Positions 43,471-53,990 of a stretch of DNA of 64,000 bases are shown here, piece by piece; within the stretch, counting starts at the first letter, position 1; the number at the start of each line of letters is the position of its first letter. The notes beneath the pieces were generated by a model. The model did not search any database. It was not told the origin of the DNA and was given only the letters and a program-made list of their open reading frames with translations. Origin of the DNA: Pyricularia pennisetigena (Eukaryota > Ascomycota > Sordariomycetes > Magnaporthales > Pyriculariaceae); assembly GCF_004337985.1 (NCBI RefSeq), contig NC_043740.1:3347030-3411029 (forward strand). Reading direction: 5' to 3'. Made by a program: the position numbers and the translations under genes.

Positions 43471-44355
43471 TCAAGCATCGACTGGAATCTCTACATCTGC
43501 CACCACTGCCCGGTGATCTGACAGGAACACCTTGTCGTCAAACCGGTTTGACAAGACCCCAAACGTGACAAACCTGACCTCGGCCGCTTTATCCTTGACA
43601 AAAAGAAAATCGATCCTCTTGGGGATCTCGTCGGGCTCGCCAAAGGACGTATACGTGACATCCTTGTACCCATACCTCTTCTCCTCCGGGATCACAGTCG
43701 ACATGTCGCGCATCCCAGCCCCCTCCCCGGGCTTGGTGATAGCCTCGTAGGCGCCCTCCCCGGGCGCGCTGTTGAAATCACCACCCAAAAACACGGGCAA
43801 CCTGCGCCCATGGCCGTCGGTGCTCCACTCCTCCGCCAGCGCGAGCAGGACACCGGCGCTCTCCCTCCGCGCCACCTCGCCGCGGTGATCGAGGTGCGTG
43901 CTCATGACGACGACCGCCGCGCCCGTGGCCTTGTGTCGGAGCCGCACGGCCGTCACGACCCTCGGCAGGGCCGCGTCCCAGCCCACGCTCGGCTCCGAGG
44001 GGGTCTTGCTCAGCCAGTACGTCCGGGCCTGCTCGGCGCGCCAGACGTCCCGGCGGTAAAAGACGGGCGAGTGCTCGCCCTCGGCGGCGCCGTCGTCGCG
44101 GCCCACGCCCACGTGCGCCCACGACGGGCCCAGCGCCGCCGCGACGTCGAGCAGCTGCCCGTGCAGCACCTCCTGCAGACACACGAGAGCCGTGTCGCGC
44201 CCCGCCGTCGTGAAGGTGAGCTGGGAGAAGAGGTGACTGCGGCGCTCGGCCCAGGGCAGCTCGTTGGGGGATGGGGACGTCGTGGCGTAGCGGATGTTGT
44301 GGGTGATGAGGCGGACTGGGAGCCGGGGAGGAGGTTGCATGGTTACGAGGACCAT
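43471..44355 (-). CDS. Endonuclease/exonuclease/phosphatase (EEP) superfamily hydrolase
   Basis: Intron-free, 294 residues (289 if the ATG at 44340 is used). Motifs appear in the usual EEP order: RLITHNIRYAT with the metal-binding Asn near the N-terminus; DTALVCLQEVLHGQLLDV with the metal-binding Glu; VVVMSTHLDHRGEVARRESA (catalytic region); VFLGGDFNSAPGEGAYEAI (Asp and Asn); KRIDFLFVK; and a terminal FLSDHRAVVADVEI with the Asp-His pair. The family spans DNase I-like nucleases, inositol-phosphate phosphatases and sphingomyelinases. There is no signal peptide and no C-terminal membrane anchor, so a cytosolic or nuclear phosphodiesterase is likely. The substrate is unknown. Confidence 0.9.
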   Translation of the reverse strand: MVLVTMQPPPRLPVRLITHNIRYATTSPSPNELPWAERRSHLFSQLTFTTAGRDTALVCLQEVLHGQLLDVAAALGPSWAHVGVGRDDGAAEGEHSPVFYRRDVWRAEQARTYWLSKTPSEPSVGWDAALPRVVTAVRLRHKATGAAVVVMSTHLDHRGEVARRESAGVLLALAEEWSTDGHGRRLPVFLGGDFNSAPGEGAYEAITKPGEGAGMRDMSTVIPEEKRYGYKDVTYTSFGEPDEIPKRIDFLFVKDKAAEVRFVTFGVLSNRFDDKVFLSDHRAVVADVEIPVDA

Positions 44356-46088
44356 TATAGATGATGGGATGTGATTTGGTCTTGAGTTTTAGAGATTGAG
44401 ACTTGATGAGCGATGAGGACTGACCCGGCATAGCGTCAATCGCTCGGTACGAAGAATTGAGATGCAACAAGCTAAAACGTCATGACATGGCGTGAGGGGG
44501 GATACACGTGACCACTGCTTGGCTTTGTGGGAGATCCAAGCCAACCATCTGTTTATTATCTCACATAAACATGAAGCTTCGGGGACTTTACTGGAACGGT
44601 TCAATGATTCTCATGACGATATATCTGGTTCGCTTTCTTTGTCGTTACCTGGAAGCCTTCTAGGAATATGTGTACTCGTTAGCACTGTGTTGGTTGGCTG
44701 AAAAATCCATCTGATATTCCCAACGCAGATGCTGGGGACTAGAATAGTATCTCTTTACTGTAGAACATTAAGACATACATCTGTTAGTGCTAGTTGTTGT
44801 GTTATAAGCAAGGCTAGTTCCAGCCCTGCTGCCCGTAAAGCAAGAAGCAATCCTAGACCTACTAAGGTATATGCCATGGCAAGTCAGCCACGTGCGTTAT
44901 ACTCTCCTCTAGCGCCCAACTAGACGCATTAGTCCAGGGAATTGAGCCGCAAATATGCTGTGCATGGGATGGACACAAAGCGAGTCAACGCCATGTGACA
45001 AAAATGAATGTGATGTCATCGACTTGTCGAGTATGTCTTGAAGGCAGGAGTACAGACTGGCCGAATACCTTGATATAAACTGTCAGAACTGCACGCTGCC
45101 AGGGGGTATGAGCATTCTACATAGAGTATCGAGTCCCATAGCAATATTCGTGCTCACTTATATACAGTTTTCTTCAGTATAGTGTTCGCTGTAGAACATT
45201 GAGTGTCTCGCCGGTTCTGGGTGGACCTACGAACTAATTGCTTAAAATCAGACCTGTGATGAAATTCGCTTTTTTGAGTTGTGTTGCACAGCCCCGTATG
45301 CCTTAGTGACGCTAGGCATATATATGCTAGGCTAGTCAACAAAGTCGGTTGAGTATCCTTTGAATCTGTGTCCTTCTGATTGGGGCTTGAGGCTCCGTTC
45401 ATGACAACTGTGTAATTGCTCTGTCGCAACCGAATGATTAATTATATATGGCAAATATGTTAACCAACGTTGCATCCAGCCCTGTGAGGGGCAAATTGAG
45501 ATTTTGGTATCCATTTGGTTTTGTATACAGTACATGCGGAAGAACCAAATGGTTCGTTTTGACTGCTATGGTACAGTACAAACCCCATACCAATGCTACA
45601 GCGTCACGGGCCAGGGCAGAAATTCTGCTAACTTGACTCAGTGTCAATCTCCAGGGGACGGAGTCTGACATTTTGCGAGACTCAGGAATTTCTTGATAAC
45701 GGTCGAGTATAAACTTGGCGATTACTTTATTGGGGAGCTGACTAGGATGTAGCTCCTAAGCTACAATCAGCGGCAAGTGTGTTCTGTGGTTCTTGTACTA
45801 CGGTATAGGGAGGGTACTACAAAATTGTTCGCCTTCCCGGGGATGCCATCAGGTGTTTAGGCGACTTGCTTGCCAGTTTTGGATCGGGAAAAACCAGCCA
45901 AGTACGACAAGTGGAGGCAAGGCGGAGCTCTGCTCGAAATTAGCATTGCTGTTTGGGATAATTAAATTTACATTGTAGGGAAAGCTAGTTCCATTTGACT
46001 TCCATCTGTGATTGTCGAGCAGAGCCTCGGAGCTCCGACAAGAACCGGCAACTTAAACAGGCTCACGTTAAGGAGCCTTGCCGCCAAA
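44356..46088. other. 1.7-kb divergent intergenic region, AT-rich in part; no gene
   Basis: Between the EEP hydrolase (-) and the secreted hydrolase (+). About 44700-45600 is AT-rich, with many TACAGTA-like and CTGTAGAACATT sequences (44758 and 45188) and a 10-bp inverted repeat at 45511-45552. It could be a decayed mobile element; no coding remnant could be identified. Confidence 0.4.
45511..45552. repeat. 10-bp inverted repeat with 22-bp spacer
   Basis: CCATTTGGTT at 45511-45520 is matched by its exact reverse complement AACCAAATGG at 45543-45552. Confidence 0.8.
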
Positions 46089-47291
46089 ATGGTTCGCCCC
46101 GACCTGGCTCTAGGCATCTGTGCTGCCGCTGCACATACAGCTACAGCATTAGCAGCGTCCGTCAGCACAGCAGGGAAGCGCGAGGTCGATTGCGCCGGTG
46201 TCAAAGCAATCAACCCGCTCTGTAAATCCAACGAGGCCGCATTCCACCGAGACGCCTTTTACGTCGGTGGTGGCGACCTCACCACCGCCCGGGGAACCAG
46301 CACAGCAGGCCAGCTCTATGTCGAAAAGCTCACACCAACAGGCGGCGTGACGCAACCCAACCCACTGGTATTCTTCCATGGAGGTGGCTTCTCTGGAATC
46401 ACATGGCTGAACACGCCCGACAACCGTAAAGGATGGGCGTCGCACTTCATAGAGCAGGGTTACGCCATCTACATTGTCGACTCGATTGCCGTTGGCCGGT
46501 CGACGCAGATCGAAGCGGCGGGATATGCCCCCGTGGGAGCCGGCAGCCCAGTCGAGACGCTACGAGATATATTTACGGCGCCTCAAGATGTCAATCAATA
46601 TCCGCAGTCGCATCTGCACACTCAATGGCCGGGGACCGGCAGGGAAGGCGACCCGGTGTTTGAGCAGTTCCGCCGATCGGCGCTGCCGCTGAGCTTCAAC
46701 ATGACGCGGCACGAGACGGGGATGCGCGCGGCAGGGTGTGAGCTGCTTTCACTGCTTGGAGCACCATCCTTTCTAATCTCGCACTCGTTCGGGGCGGTGA
46801 CACCGTTCCTACTCACCAACGACTGCCCGCATCTCGTGGCAGGTAACATCAACCTGGAGCCGTCAGCAGGGCCGTTCTATCAGTTCAACCTGGACGGGAC
46901 TGGACAGGAGGCCTTCCCCTGGGGCATGTCAAATACCCCCGTCGACTACGACCCGCCAGTGACGGAGGCGTCCGGGTTAAAGACGGAGTTTGTGGGCAAT
47001 GCCACTGCGGTTCAGGGCCGTTGTCGGTTGTTGGTCGAGCCCGCCCCAAGGCTGCCCAAGGTTGCGAGCGTGCCGTATCTGGCTGTCGTGGGCGAGGCGA
47101 GCATCCACGTACTCTGGGACCACTGCGCAGCCATGTTCATCAGGCAGATTGGGGGCACGGCCGACTACGTCAAGCTGGCGGATGTGGGGGTTCGGGGAAA
47201 TGGGCACTTTTCGCACCTGGAGAAGAACAACCTGGAGGTGGCGCAAGTAGTGCAAGACTGGATTCGAAAGCGTACTGCGCCACGCGCCTGA
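46089..47291 (+). CDS. Secreted alpha/beta hydrolase (esterase-like)
   Basis: 400 residues from the ATG at 46089 (CCAAAATGG); an open frame extends upstream to 46008 but begins with GTG. The N-terminus, MVRPDLALGICAAAAHTATA LAAS, is a likely signal peptide, so a secreted or vacuolar enzyme is expected. FFHGGGFSG provides the oxyanion hole, FLISHSFGAVTP carries the nucleophile Ser233 (a GxSxG variant with Ser before His), and GNGHFSHLE near 370-378 carries the probable catalytic His373. VYLAVVGEASIHVLWDHCAA-like sequence near residue 340 fits the strand before the acid residue. At least two Cys pairs could form disulfides. The family includes fungal esterases and lipases of unknown substrate. 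Intron-free. Confidence 0.88.
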   Translation: MVRPDLALGICAAAAHTATALAASVSTAGKREVDCAGVKAINPLCKSNEAAFHRDAFYVGGGDLTTARGTSTAGQLYVEKLTPTGGVTQPNPLVFFHGGGFSGITWLNTPDNRKGWASHFIEQGYAIYIVDSIAVGRSTQIEAAGYAPVGAGSPVETLRDIFTAPQDVNQYPQSHLHTQWPGTGREGDPVFEQFRRSALPLSFNMTRHETGMRAAGCELLSLLGAPSFLISHSFGAVTPFLLTNDCPHLVAGNINLEPSAGPFYQFNLDGTGQEAFPWGMSNTPVDYDPPVTEASGLKTEFVGNATAVQGRCRLLVEPAPRLPKVASVPYLAVVGEASIHVLWDHCAAMFIRQIGGTADYVKLADVGVRGNGHFSHLEKNNLEVAQVVQDWIRKRTAPRA

Positions 47292-48077
47292 GACAAAAAG
47301 ACGCGTCGGCTTTCGAATTTCGGAACAGAACCGTGCCGGCTGAAATGATAAGGTGTTTTTATTTTTTTTATTTTTATCAAGCTAACAAACAACCCTAGGC
47401 AGGGAGAGAAGTGCTCAAATTCAGCGAGACCAAAATGCCCCAATAATACGGACTGTACCACGTGACGGTGCCGTGCTGGTCTTTGACGGGGAAGAAGGAG
47501 ATCACAATGAATGCCATATTCACTCTTTTACTTTTTGGGATCTCGATCGCGCATTTAAATGCAAGACATTGTTTCTGTTCGCATCAACTTGCCCGTCTCC
47601 GCACCTTGGCCGCATCAATCACACGTCAATGTCATATGGGACGCCTAGACGGACGCCTTGAAACAAACCCCCCGCCTGCCTCCAAATGCTATCGGCCCCC
47701 CACCTTTTGGAGGTCAGGTGCGTAGAGAGAATCACAAAATTCCTCTTGGGGTTGCTATCAAAACTTCAAAACTTTTCATCTTGGTCATCTCGAACGACCA
47801 ACTTGGCAGATAAATCCTTGTCCGATAAATCTATGAGCCGTTCATTTTTTTTTCTGAATGCAGGGGCAATAAAGGTGACGGATGTTGCTACGCGTCGCGT
47901 CTCTGGTATCAAGTTGTAACTTGACAGGTCAGCCGGCGCTGGCTTGCAAACAAAGCCAACCCGAACAGTTCGTTCCTGTCGATAGAACGACAGCATTAAC
48001 AATGGTTCCAAACACCGCCTTATCGGTATTACGGGCCACGCAAATCTTGATAATATTTGGCCGATATCGGTGGTGAC

Positions 48078-48125
<48 letters not shown>

Positions 48126-49704
48126 ATTGCTCTTAGCCTTTGGGCATATTCGCTTAAATCACTTAGCCGGTGTTTGTGTTGGCGAACCCTATAAAAAAAA
48201 ACCACAAGAAACTGCAAAAGAACAAAGTGTCGAGACAAAAGAACCAACAGCAATCAATCAATAGCTCTGGTGCGGCCGCCAGGCCGCATAATGCAAGGTA
48301 CGCGGCTACAAGATCGACAGGGAACATCTCTCGATACATCTTGGTGCATCTGCCTGCCGCTGCACTCTGGCGATATTGGTCGACTGCCAGCCGTTGATTA
48401 GCCCGACCCTTCCCTCCCTATCACGTACTTTTTTCTCACAAGTGCGTGATACGAGAACATCTCGGGACTCATAGTCTATTATCAGCCTCCCACCCACCAT
48501 TTGAACCGGTAGCTTCGGGGTTAAAAAAACACCCGCTGGAGACTATATACACTAAAAACTCGACTGTGGTGTGGTGTGCACAGTCACCTGTCAACGGCCT
48601 CCCATATCTTCTGGCTGATCAATCAAGGCAAGAACTATTCGTGCCCGGCTAGTTGCACCCCATCACTGTCTTAGTCCCGTCACGAGGACGACAACATCAC
48701 CCGAATTTCTCCATGTTAACGGCCCGGTTTTAGATGCCAAAAATCCAGCTTTTGCTAGACCAGAGAACGCGACTGAAGATGCGCCGTCGTAATCTGCACC
48801 AGCCAAGCCCCGCACGATGATTCACATGTATGCAGGCCTACCACTTAGCACGCCGCGACTAAATCCAACAGATGGCGCGCCTTGCATCCTTGGCCTGCGC
48901 CATATACAGCTTAGCTCCGGCAGAGCTCTCTTGTACTTTGCCAGGGAGGGCCCTCTGAACCCCACACAGCCTTCAGCCGTCGTGTGAATCACATCCAAGC
49001 CCCCCCCCCCCAAGGTCTGCTTATCCGGTTTCTGCTATCTACTTGGCTGGCAGAATCTCCAGTTATGCACCCACACGAATGTGCCTGTCGTCTCGTCTTG
49101 CCCGTAGAGTATGTGACACCCAAGCCGAGAATGACCATTCTCCACCAGCACGAGACAGCGACAGGTTCCCCGCCGGTGACTTACATGCTAGCCCGGGTCC
49201 ATGGTGCTTTTGTCTCTGGCATGTTCTTGCCCCGGCGCAAGACCGCCGCGCAGTGTAGACGTGGTGGTGTGGACGCCTGACTAGCCTGCGCATCTGCCTG
49301 TTTCTTTTCTTTTTTTTTGCCTGCTTACCACTCCCCCTTTCCTCATTATAAAATAACTAGGGCCGCTTGTTGCTATTACTGTTCTGTCCACTCGGCTTTC
49401 CCCTCTTATTTGTGTCGCACTGCATCTCGGGCACTCCTGTTTGAACGACGCCTTTTTCTGATAGGAGGGACTCGTGAGCCTGTCGTTACCATTCGTCGCT
49501 TTTTCTTCATACGCGATATCAGATTCGCTTGAGCCGGCCAGGCCGGCGCACTATACTGGGTTCAGCTCAACTCAGCTTATAAGCAAGCTCTCCCATCATT
49601 TTTGTGTCAGATTGTCGGGTTTGTTTGACTTTTCATAAAAAAAAAGAAAAAGATATATCAACACCTTGCACGTCCTGGTTAGAGTCTTGGGACCTTTCAT
49701 CATC
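47292..49704. promoter_or_regulatory. 2.4-kb upstream region with A43 tract; no gene
   Basis: A pure A43 run at 48082-48124, a C9-10 run near 49003-49012, and pyrimidine-rich sequence at 49300-49450 precede the start at 49705. The short frames have no domain. It probably holds the long promoter and leader of the next gene. Confidence 0.45.
48082..48124. repeat. A43 homopolymer
   Basis: Second-longest homopolymer in the window. No flanking target-site duplication was seen, so a retroposon tail is not supported. Confidence 0.95.
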
Positions 49705-50514
49705 ATGTCGTCTTCCTTCATCAACGGCACTTACTTGCCTGGCAGCGTTCACAGCGCCAACACTTCAAAGAAGGTCACTCAACACAGGTCATCACCGTAC
49801 CTCAGCATCCAAAACAGCAGCGCCATGGGTAGCTCCTGGCCCCCAACTCAACTTCATCTGCGGGAAATAATGACCCCGGACTACGACAACGACATTCCAA
49901 TCTTGGAGCGCAACCTTGACTTCATCGACGACGACCCGCTTACATACTTCCTCACCCCAACAAAGGAAGAGGATGACCCGATGATGGACTTTGACGCCGG
50001 GATCGATGGCTCCTCGGCCGACATGATCCGCTCCGTCAGCCCCTCGCAGCTCGACGGCGGCAAGAAGAGCAGCAGCAACGCCACCAGCAGTAGCAGCAGC
50101 AGCAGTCCATTCGCCCGGCCGCCAACGCCACCACGCTCACCGCCGGGGCTGGGCGAGTCGACTGACGAGGAGATGGACGACGACGAGGACGAGTACATCC
50201 GCCTCGGGTCGAGGAGCCAAGCCCTGCTCCCGCTGTCGCTGAGCGACTTTTCCAAGGAGCAGGCCCTGCTGAGGACGGCATCGTTCCCAGGCCGTTCGCA
50301 GCGCGGCCGCAGGGTCACCTACACTGCCAACTCGAGCCGGAGGAGGCTGTCGCCCCGGTCGTGGAGGGAGCCCAGCCCCGACGTGTGGAGCATCGAGGAG
50401 GAGCCAGAGGACTCTAGTGCCCTCAAGGCGGCAGAGGATAAGAAGAAGGCGGCAGAGGGCAAGCCCAAAAAACGGGTGAGGTTTGTGCTACCTGCGGAGG
50501 AGTCGTTTCATTGA
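49705..50514 (+). CDS. Hypothetical disordered protein with C-terminal RVxF (PP1-docking) motif
   Basis: 269 residues from the ATG at 49705 (ATCATCATGTCG); the open frame extends back to a TTG at 49666, rejected as a start. An acidic N-terminal block (ILERNLDFIDDDPLTYFLTP) contains hydrophobics spaced as in a docking helix. A Ser run, a PP-rich patch (RPPTPPRSPPGL) and an acidic run (DEEMDDDEDEY) follow. The last 15 residues contain KKRVRFVLP (residues 255-263), matching the RVxF consensus for binding protein phosphatase 1. The family is not recognised; a PP1 regulatory subunit is a testable inference. Intron-free. Confidence 0.75.
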   Translation: MSSSFINGTYLPGSVHSANTSKKVTQHRSSPYLSIQNSSAMGSSWPPTQLHLREIMTPDYDNDIPILERNLDFIDDDPLTYFLTPTKEEDDPMMDFDAGIDGSSADMIRSVSPSQLDGGKKSSSNATSSSSSSSPFARPPTPPRSPPGLGESTDEEMDDDEDEYIRLGSRSQALLPLSLSDFSKEQALLRTASFPGRSQRGRRVTYTANSSRRRLSPRSWREPSPDVWSIEEEPEDSSALKAAEDKKKAAEGKPKKRVRFVLPAEESFH

Positions 50515-51217
50515 TTGGTGTATTTTTTTTTCTTCTTATTGTTTTCCCTAGCTTTCTTGGGATTTATTCCGCCTGGGAGGCGTTATTTTCTCATCTATTC
50601 CCCTGTTTTATTTTGTTTTAATTTTCTATTTACATGCTCTTGGCGCTGTGTTGTAACAACCCAGTCCTTGAGGGGAGGGAGGGGGAAGGCCGGACTGTGC
50701 ATTATTAGACGGACGGCACGGTTGCATTGGGTTTGGCGTTGGTTATATCCTATTGTTTTTTTTTTCTTTCATTTTTTTTTCTTGCTCTGCAGTCTCACAG
50801 CTCCTCTTTGCTGCTGGAAATTCTGGGCGGCGGAATAATAATATGTGTGTTTGTCGATTATTTTCTCCCCGTTTTTTATGTGCTTACACGCAGTGCCGTG
50901 TATTGTTCCGGGCACATCTTTCCTACATGGGTTTTCTCCTTCAACTCTACCTCCTTACATCCCACCTCGATCATCTCTATTATTTTCTTGGGTTTCCTAT
51001 CTACCGAGCCTTATGGTAAACACATGGCTATCGGGTCGGGGGTTATCTTTTCATTACTACTACACAGACACAGAATGACAAGAATAACACGCGTAAATCA
51101 GCGCGCAGTCACTCACATAATATTCCTGCCTGCACATGTGTCAAGGTCTCTAAGGTCTCTCGTAAGCAAACAATAGTAATGCAACACGGGTTCTCGCCGG
51201 CGATATAGAGTGGCGAC

Positions 51218-51241
51218 AAAAAAAAAAAAAAAAAAAAAAAA
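51218..51241. repeat. A24 homopolymer
   Basis: Pure A run about 700 bp downstream of the PP1-docking gene. Confidence 0.9.
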
Positions 51242-51406
51242 CCAGTCACATCTAGCATAGTTGTGATTCCGCCTTTCAAGTCTGACAACCCCCCTATTGG
51301 ACGGGACCCCAAGGAGAGGAGCAGCTGTTTGTTTCTTCTCCATCTTTTAGTTCTTACCGGGGTCACACGCTTGCGATTGTGATGTTGGCTTGGTTGAGTG
51401 GTGTGC

Positions 51407-51424
51407 GTGTGTGTGTGTGTGTGT
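51407..51424. repeat. (GT)9 microsatellite
   Basis: Nine GT units in the intergenic region upstream of the GEF-like gene. Confidence 0.85.
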
Positions 51425-53990
51425 CTGGGTGTGGGTGGGTGGAGAGGCATAATGTAAGCGGCTGAGACATTCTGCAGAGGGATTGATAGGCAACAGGCTT
51501 TTTTGTATTTGTTATTCATGCAACGTTCTCTCGGAGCTCGGAATGGTTAGGTGTTTCCACCGATTTGGGTACAGTCATCTCGCGTGTGAGGAAGAAAAAA
51601 TAATAATAATAGTAATAAGTTAATAGAGAAACGGCACCCCCCGGCAGTGCTGCAAACAGCCGATAGACCGAGAATGGCCGTTGTGTTGCTCAAAGGGCTG
51701 AAGCTCACGGCTCCGGGATTGGATGAGGGGTGAGCGCTAGCACCAAAGGATACACAAAAGAGGGTGTCGCATCTCGGCTGAGGCAGGCTTTACAGCACAC
51801 GCTTATCGCCGAAGGCGTTGAGGGGGAATGAATGCAATAAAACGCTTCAAAAGACGCTTAGTCGGCTAGGCTGTGGGAAAACCGGCTTCTCGGCCATCCG
51901 CAACGTCGGGACAAGACGCGCAGAAGGAGATGGATGCGGGATGCAACTGGTGCGAAATACGATTTACTACAACATACATGTACGTATACCGGGCATGTAG
52001 GGTTATGCCTGGTAGGGTTGGCAGTCACGGGCTTTTTCCTCCGGCGGGGGTGCTGAGACAAGACTATCTGATACTGGTTATGGCTATAGGTTGCTATTGT
52101 CAATAAATATCAGATCCAGCCGTTGAAAGGTAGGGGATGATTAAGGTTTGACCTTGTTTTCTGTGATGTAGGTCCTTTATTGAAAAAGAAAAGGAATATG
52201 ATAACTGATGGTTGCACCTGGGTACGGAACTGCGTCGGCTTGATTTCATTTGATGTACGCTGGATGATGTCCGGGTCCTAATTTAATGCCTACCAACCTT
52301 AAAAGTGTACTATACTACATGGTAGGTGGAAAGAGGGGTTATACCTTGCCGTATATCGACACGAGGGATATCGGAGGCTCGTTCGGACTATATCAGACAA
52401 TTTGAATACTAAAGAAAATGACGCCTGGAACTGGAACTCCATTCCCGATGGCAGGTCCTCGCGCCACAAATTGGCGAAAGTTTTGTCGATTGCGAGTGAA
52501 TCTCGCGATCTCAACAGGGAAGCAAAAAGAATCAAGGACATGGTCTTGACGAGACCCGCCACAACCGGAGTTTTCGCTGCAGCCGGCGCTGGAAGAGTAT
52601 TTTATTTTTCAACCATTCTGCAATAGGCGCAGCGCGTGTTGGCATAGAATGTCGATGAATGATTCTAGAGAGCTGGAGGTCTCTGAAATGCATAAAAACA
52701 TGGCTGAAGAAAGTCGTCGTACTTTATCATGTCTTGGTCTTGGAAGCCCATCGGAGCTTGTGGTTATTTCTGTAGGTCTCCAATTTGCCAATTCCGGTAG
52801 GTCGACTTGCCCAACATGACCCCGCTGTGCTGTCACTGCTGTCAGGGATTGAACTGGGCATGGAAGAGTCCTTGACTCGGATCGTTGCGGCATCCCTGTA
52901 TCACCTACATCCCTGTCAATTAAGCTGACACTTCAGTAGGAACTTTGTTTACTTTTGAGCTGCTTGCATCAAAACCTCCCAGCTGCAAGCTTCCCATTGG
53001 TTCCTCGAACCACTGCGGCGCATCTTGTTTGTTGTCATTTGCACGTCACTACAGTACCGACCTGCAGCTGTCAGATCAACTCGGAAGAAGCCACTAGCAT
53101 TCTCAGAAGAACGTATGAAGCCTTGGGGGCGTCCTCAACACGCTTCTGTACTTTGGTATTCTGAGCTATCTTGATCACCACGTAGCATCCGTGCAGCAGG
53201 GTTACACCACTCCCATAACTTGGTTTCCGGGTTGCGTGGGTTGCGCGACAATTCAGTCGTCATTGCTTGTGCGTCCGCGCTTTTTTTCTTTTCTTTTTTT
53301 TCTTCGATTTTTGATCTGTCATTCCTCACTGTTTTGCCATCCGCCGTCCATTTTGACTTCCACATTTCTACCTACTGCACACCGGCATTCATGATTTACA
53401 ACACAGGGGGAAAATATACGGGCAAATGATACTTCAACTGATTTCCAAACATCAAACTTTCCGCAACTTTGAGCTGTTGCGGTAGCCGTTGGGGTGTGTG
53501 CTCACCGAGGTGTGTGGTGATTGATTTCATTACTTGGTTGTTCCTCATCTCAAATTGGCTGGGACCACTGGTTGTCTATTGACCCACGGTCTTGGTTGCC
53601 CTGTACAACGATCCGCCCGTCAGCCAAGCGTAACTCTCCGACCATGCACCTACCTACCACACCCCCAACATATACAGACAGACATCTGTATACACATCTG
53701 ACACAAGACTCTGTCGCATCCGATCTGTTGATTTTCTTTCGGTTGATCTTGTCCTTCACTTACCACTTTGGGGTAGCCTGGGCTTTTCCCTTTACATCTC
53801 GATAATTATCTTTTTTTTTCCTCAGCCTAGCAAGGCGACTACCTACTCTTTACAATCTCTAGACACATCACTTTTTTTTTCTTTCTTTTTTTTTTTTCTC
53901 GCAGACAATAGCTTTGCGCAGTCAAGGGCATCGTCTCGTCCGGTATGGAGGTGTTCAACTAAATTAGCTAACTCCAGCACCGCCAAGACC

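Larger units (their letters stand above)
50515..53990. promoter_or_regulatory. 3.5-kb upstream region of the large GEF-like gene; no gene
   Basis: This includes an A24 run at 51218-51241, (GT)9 at 51407-51424, and a pyrimidine tract ending in TTTTCTCGCAG at about 53894-53904, which looks like a 3' splice site of a 5' UTR intron 86 bp before the ATG. No domain-bearing frame was found on either strand. Confidence 0.45.

Noticed and set aside
48082..48124. A43 as the tail of a retroposed gene
   Set aside because: No target-site duplication and no coding remnant upstream.
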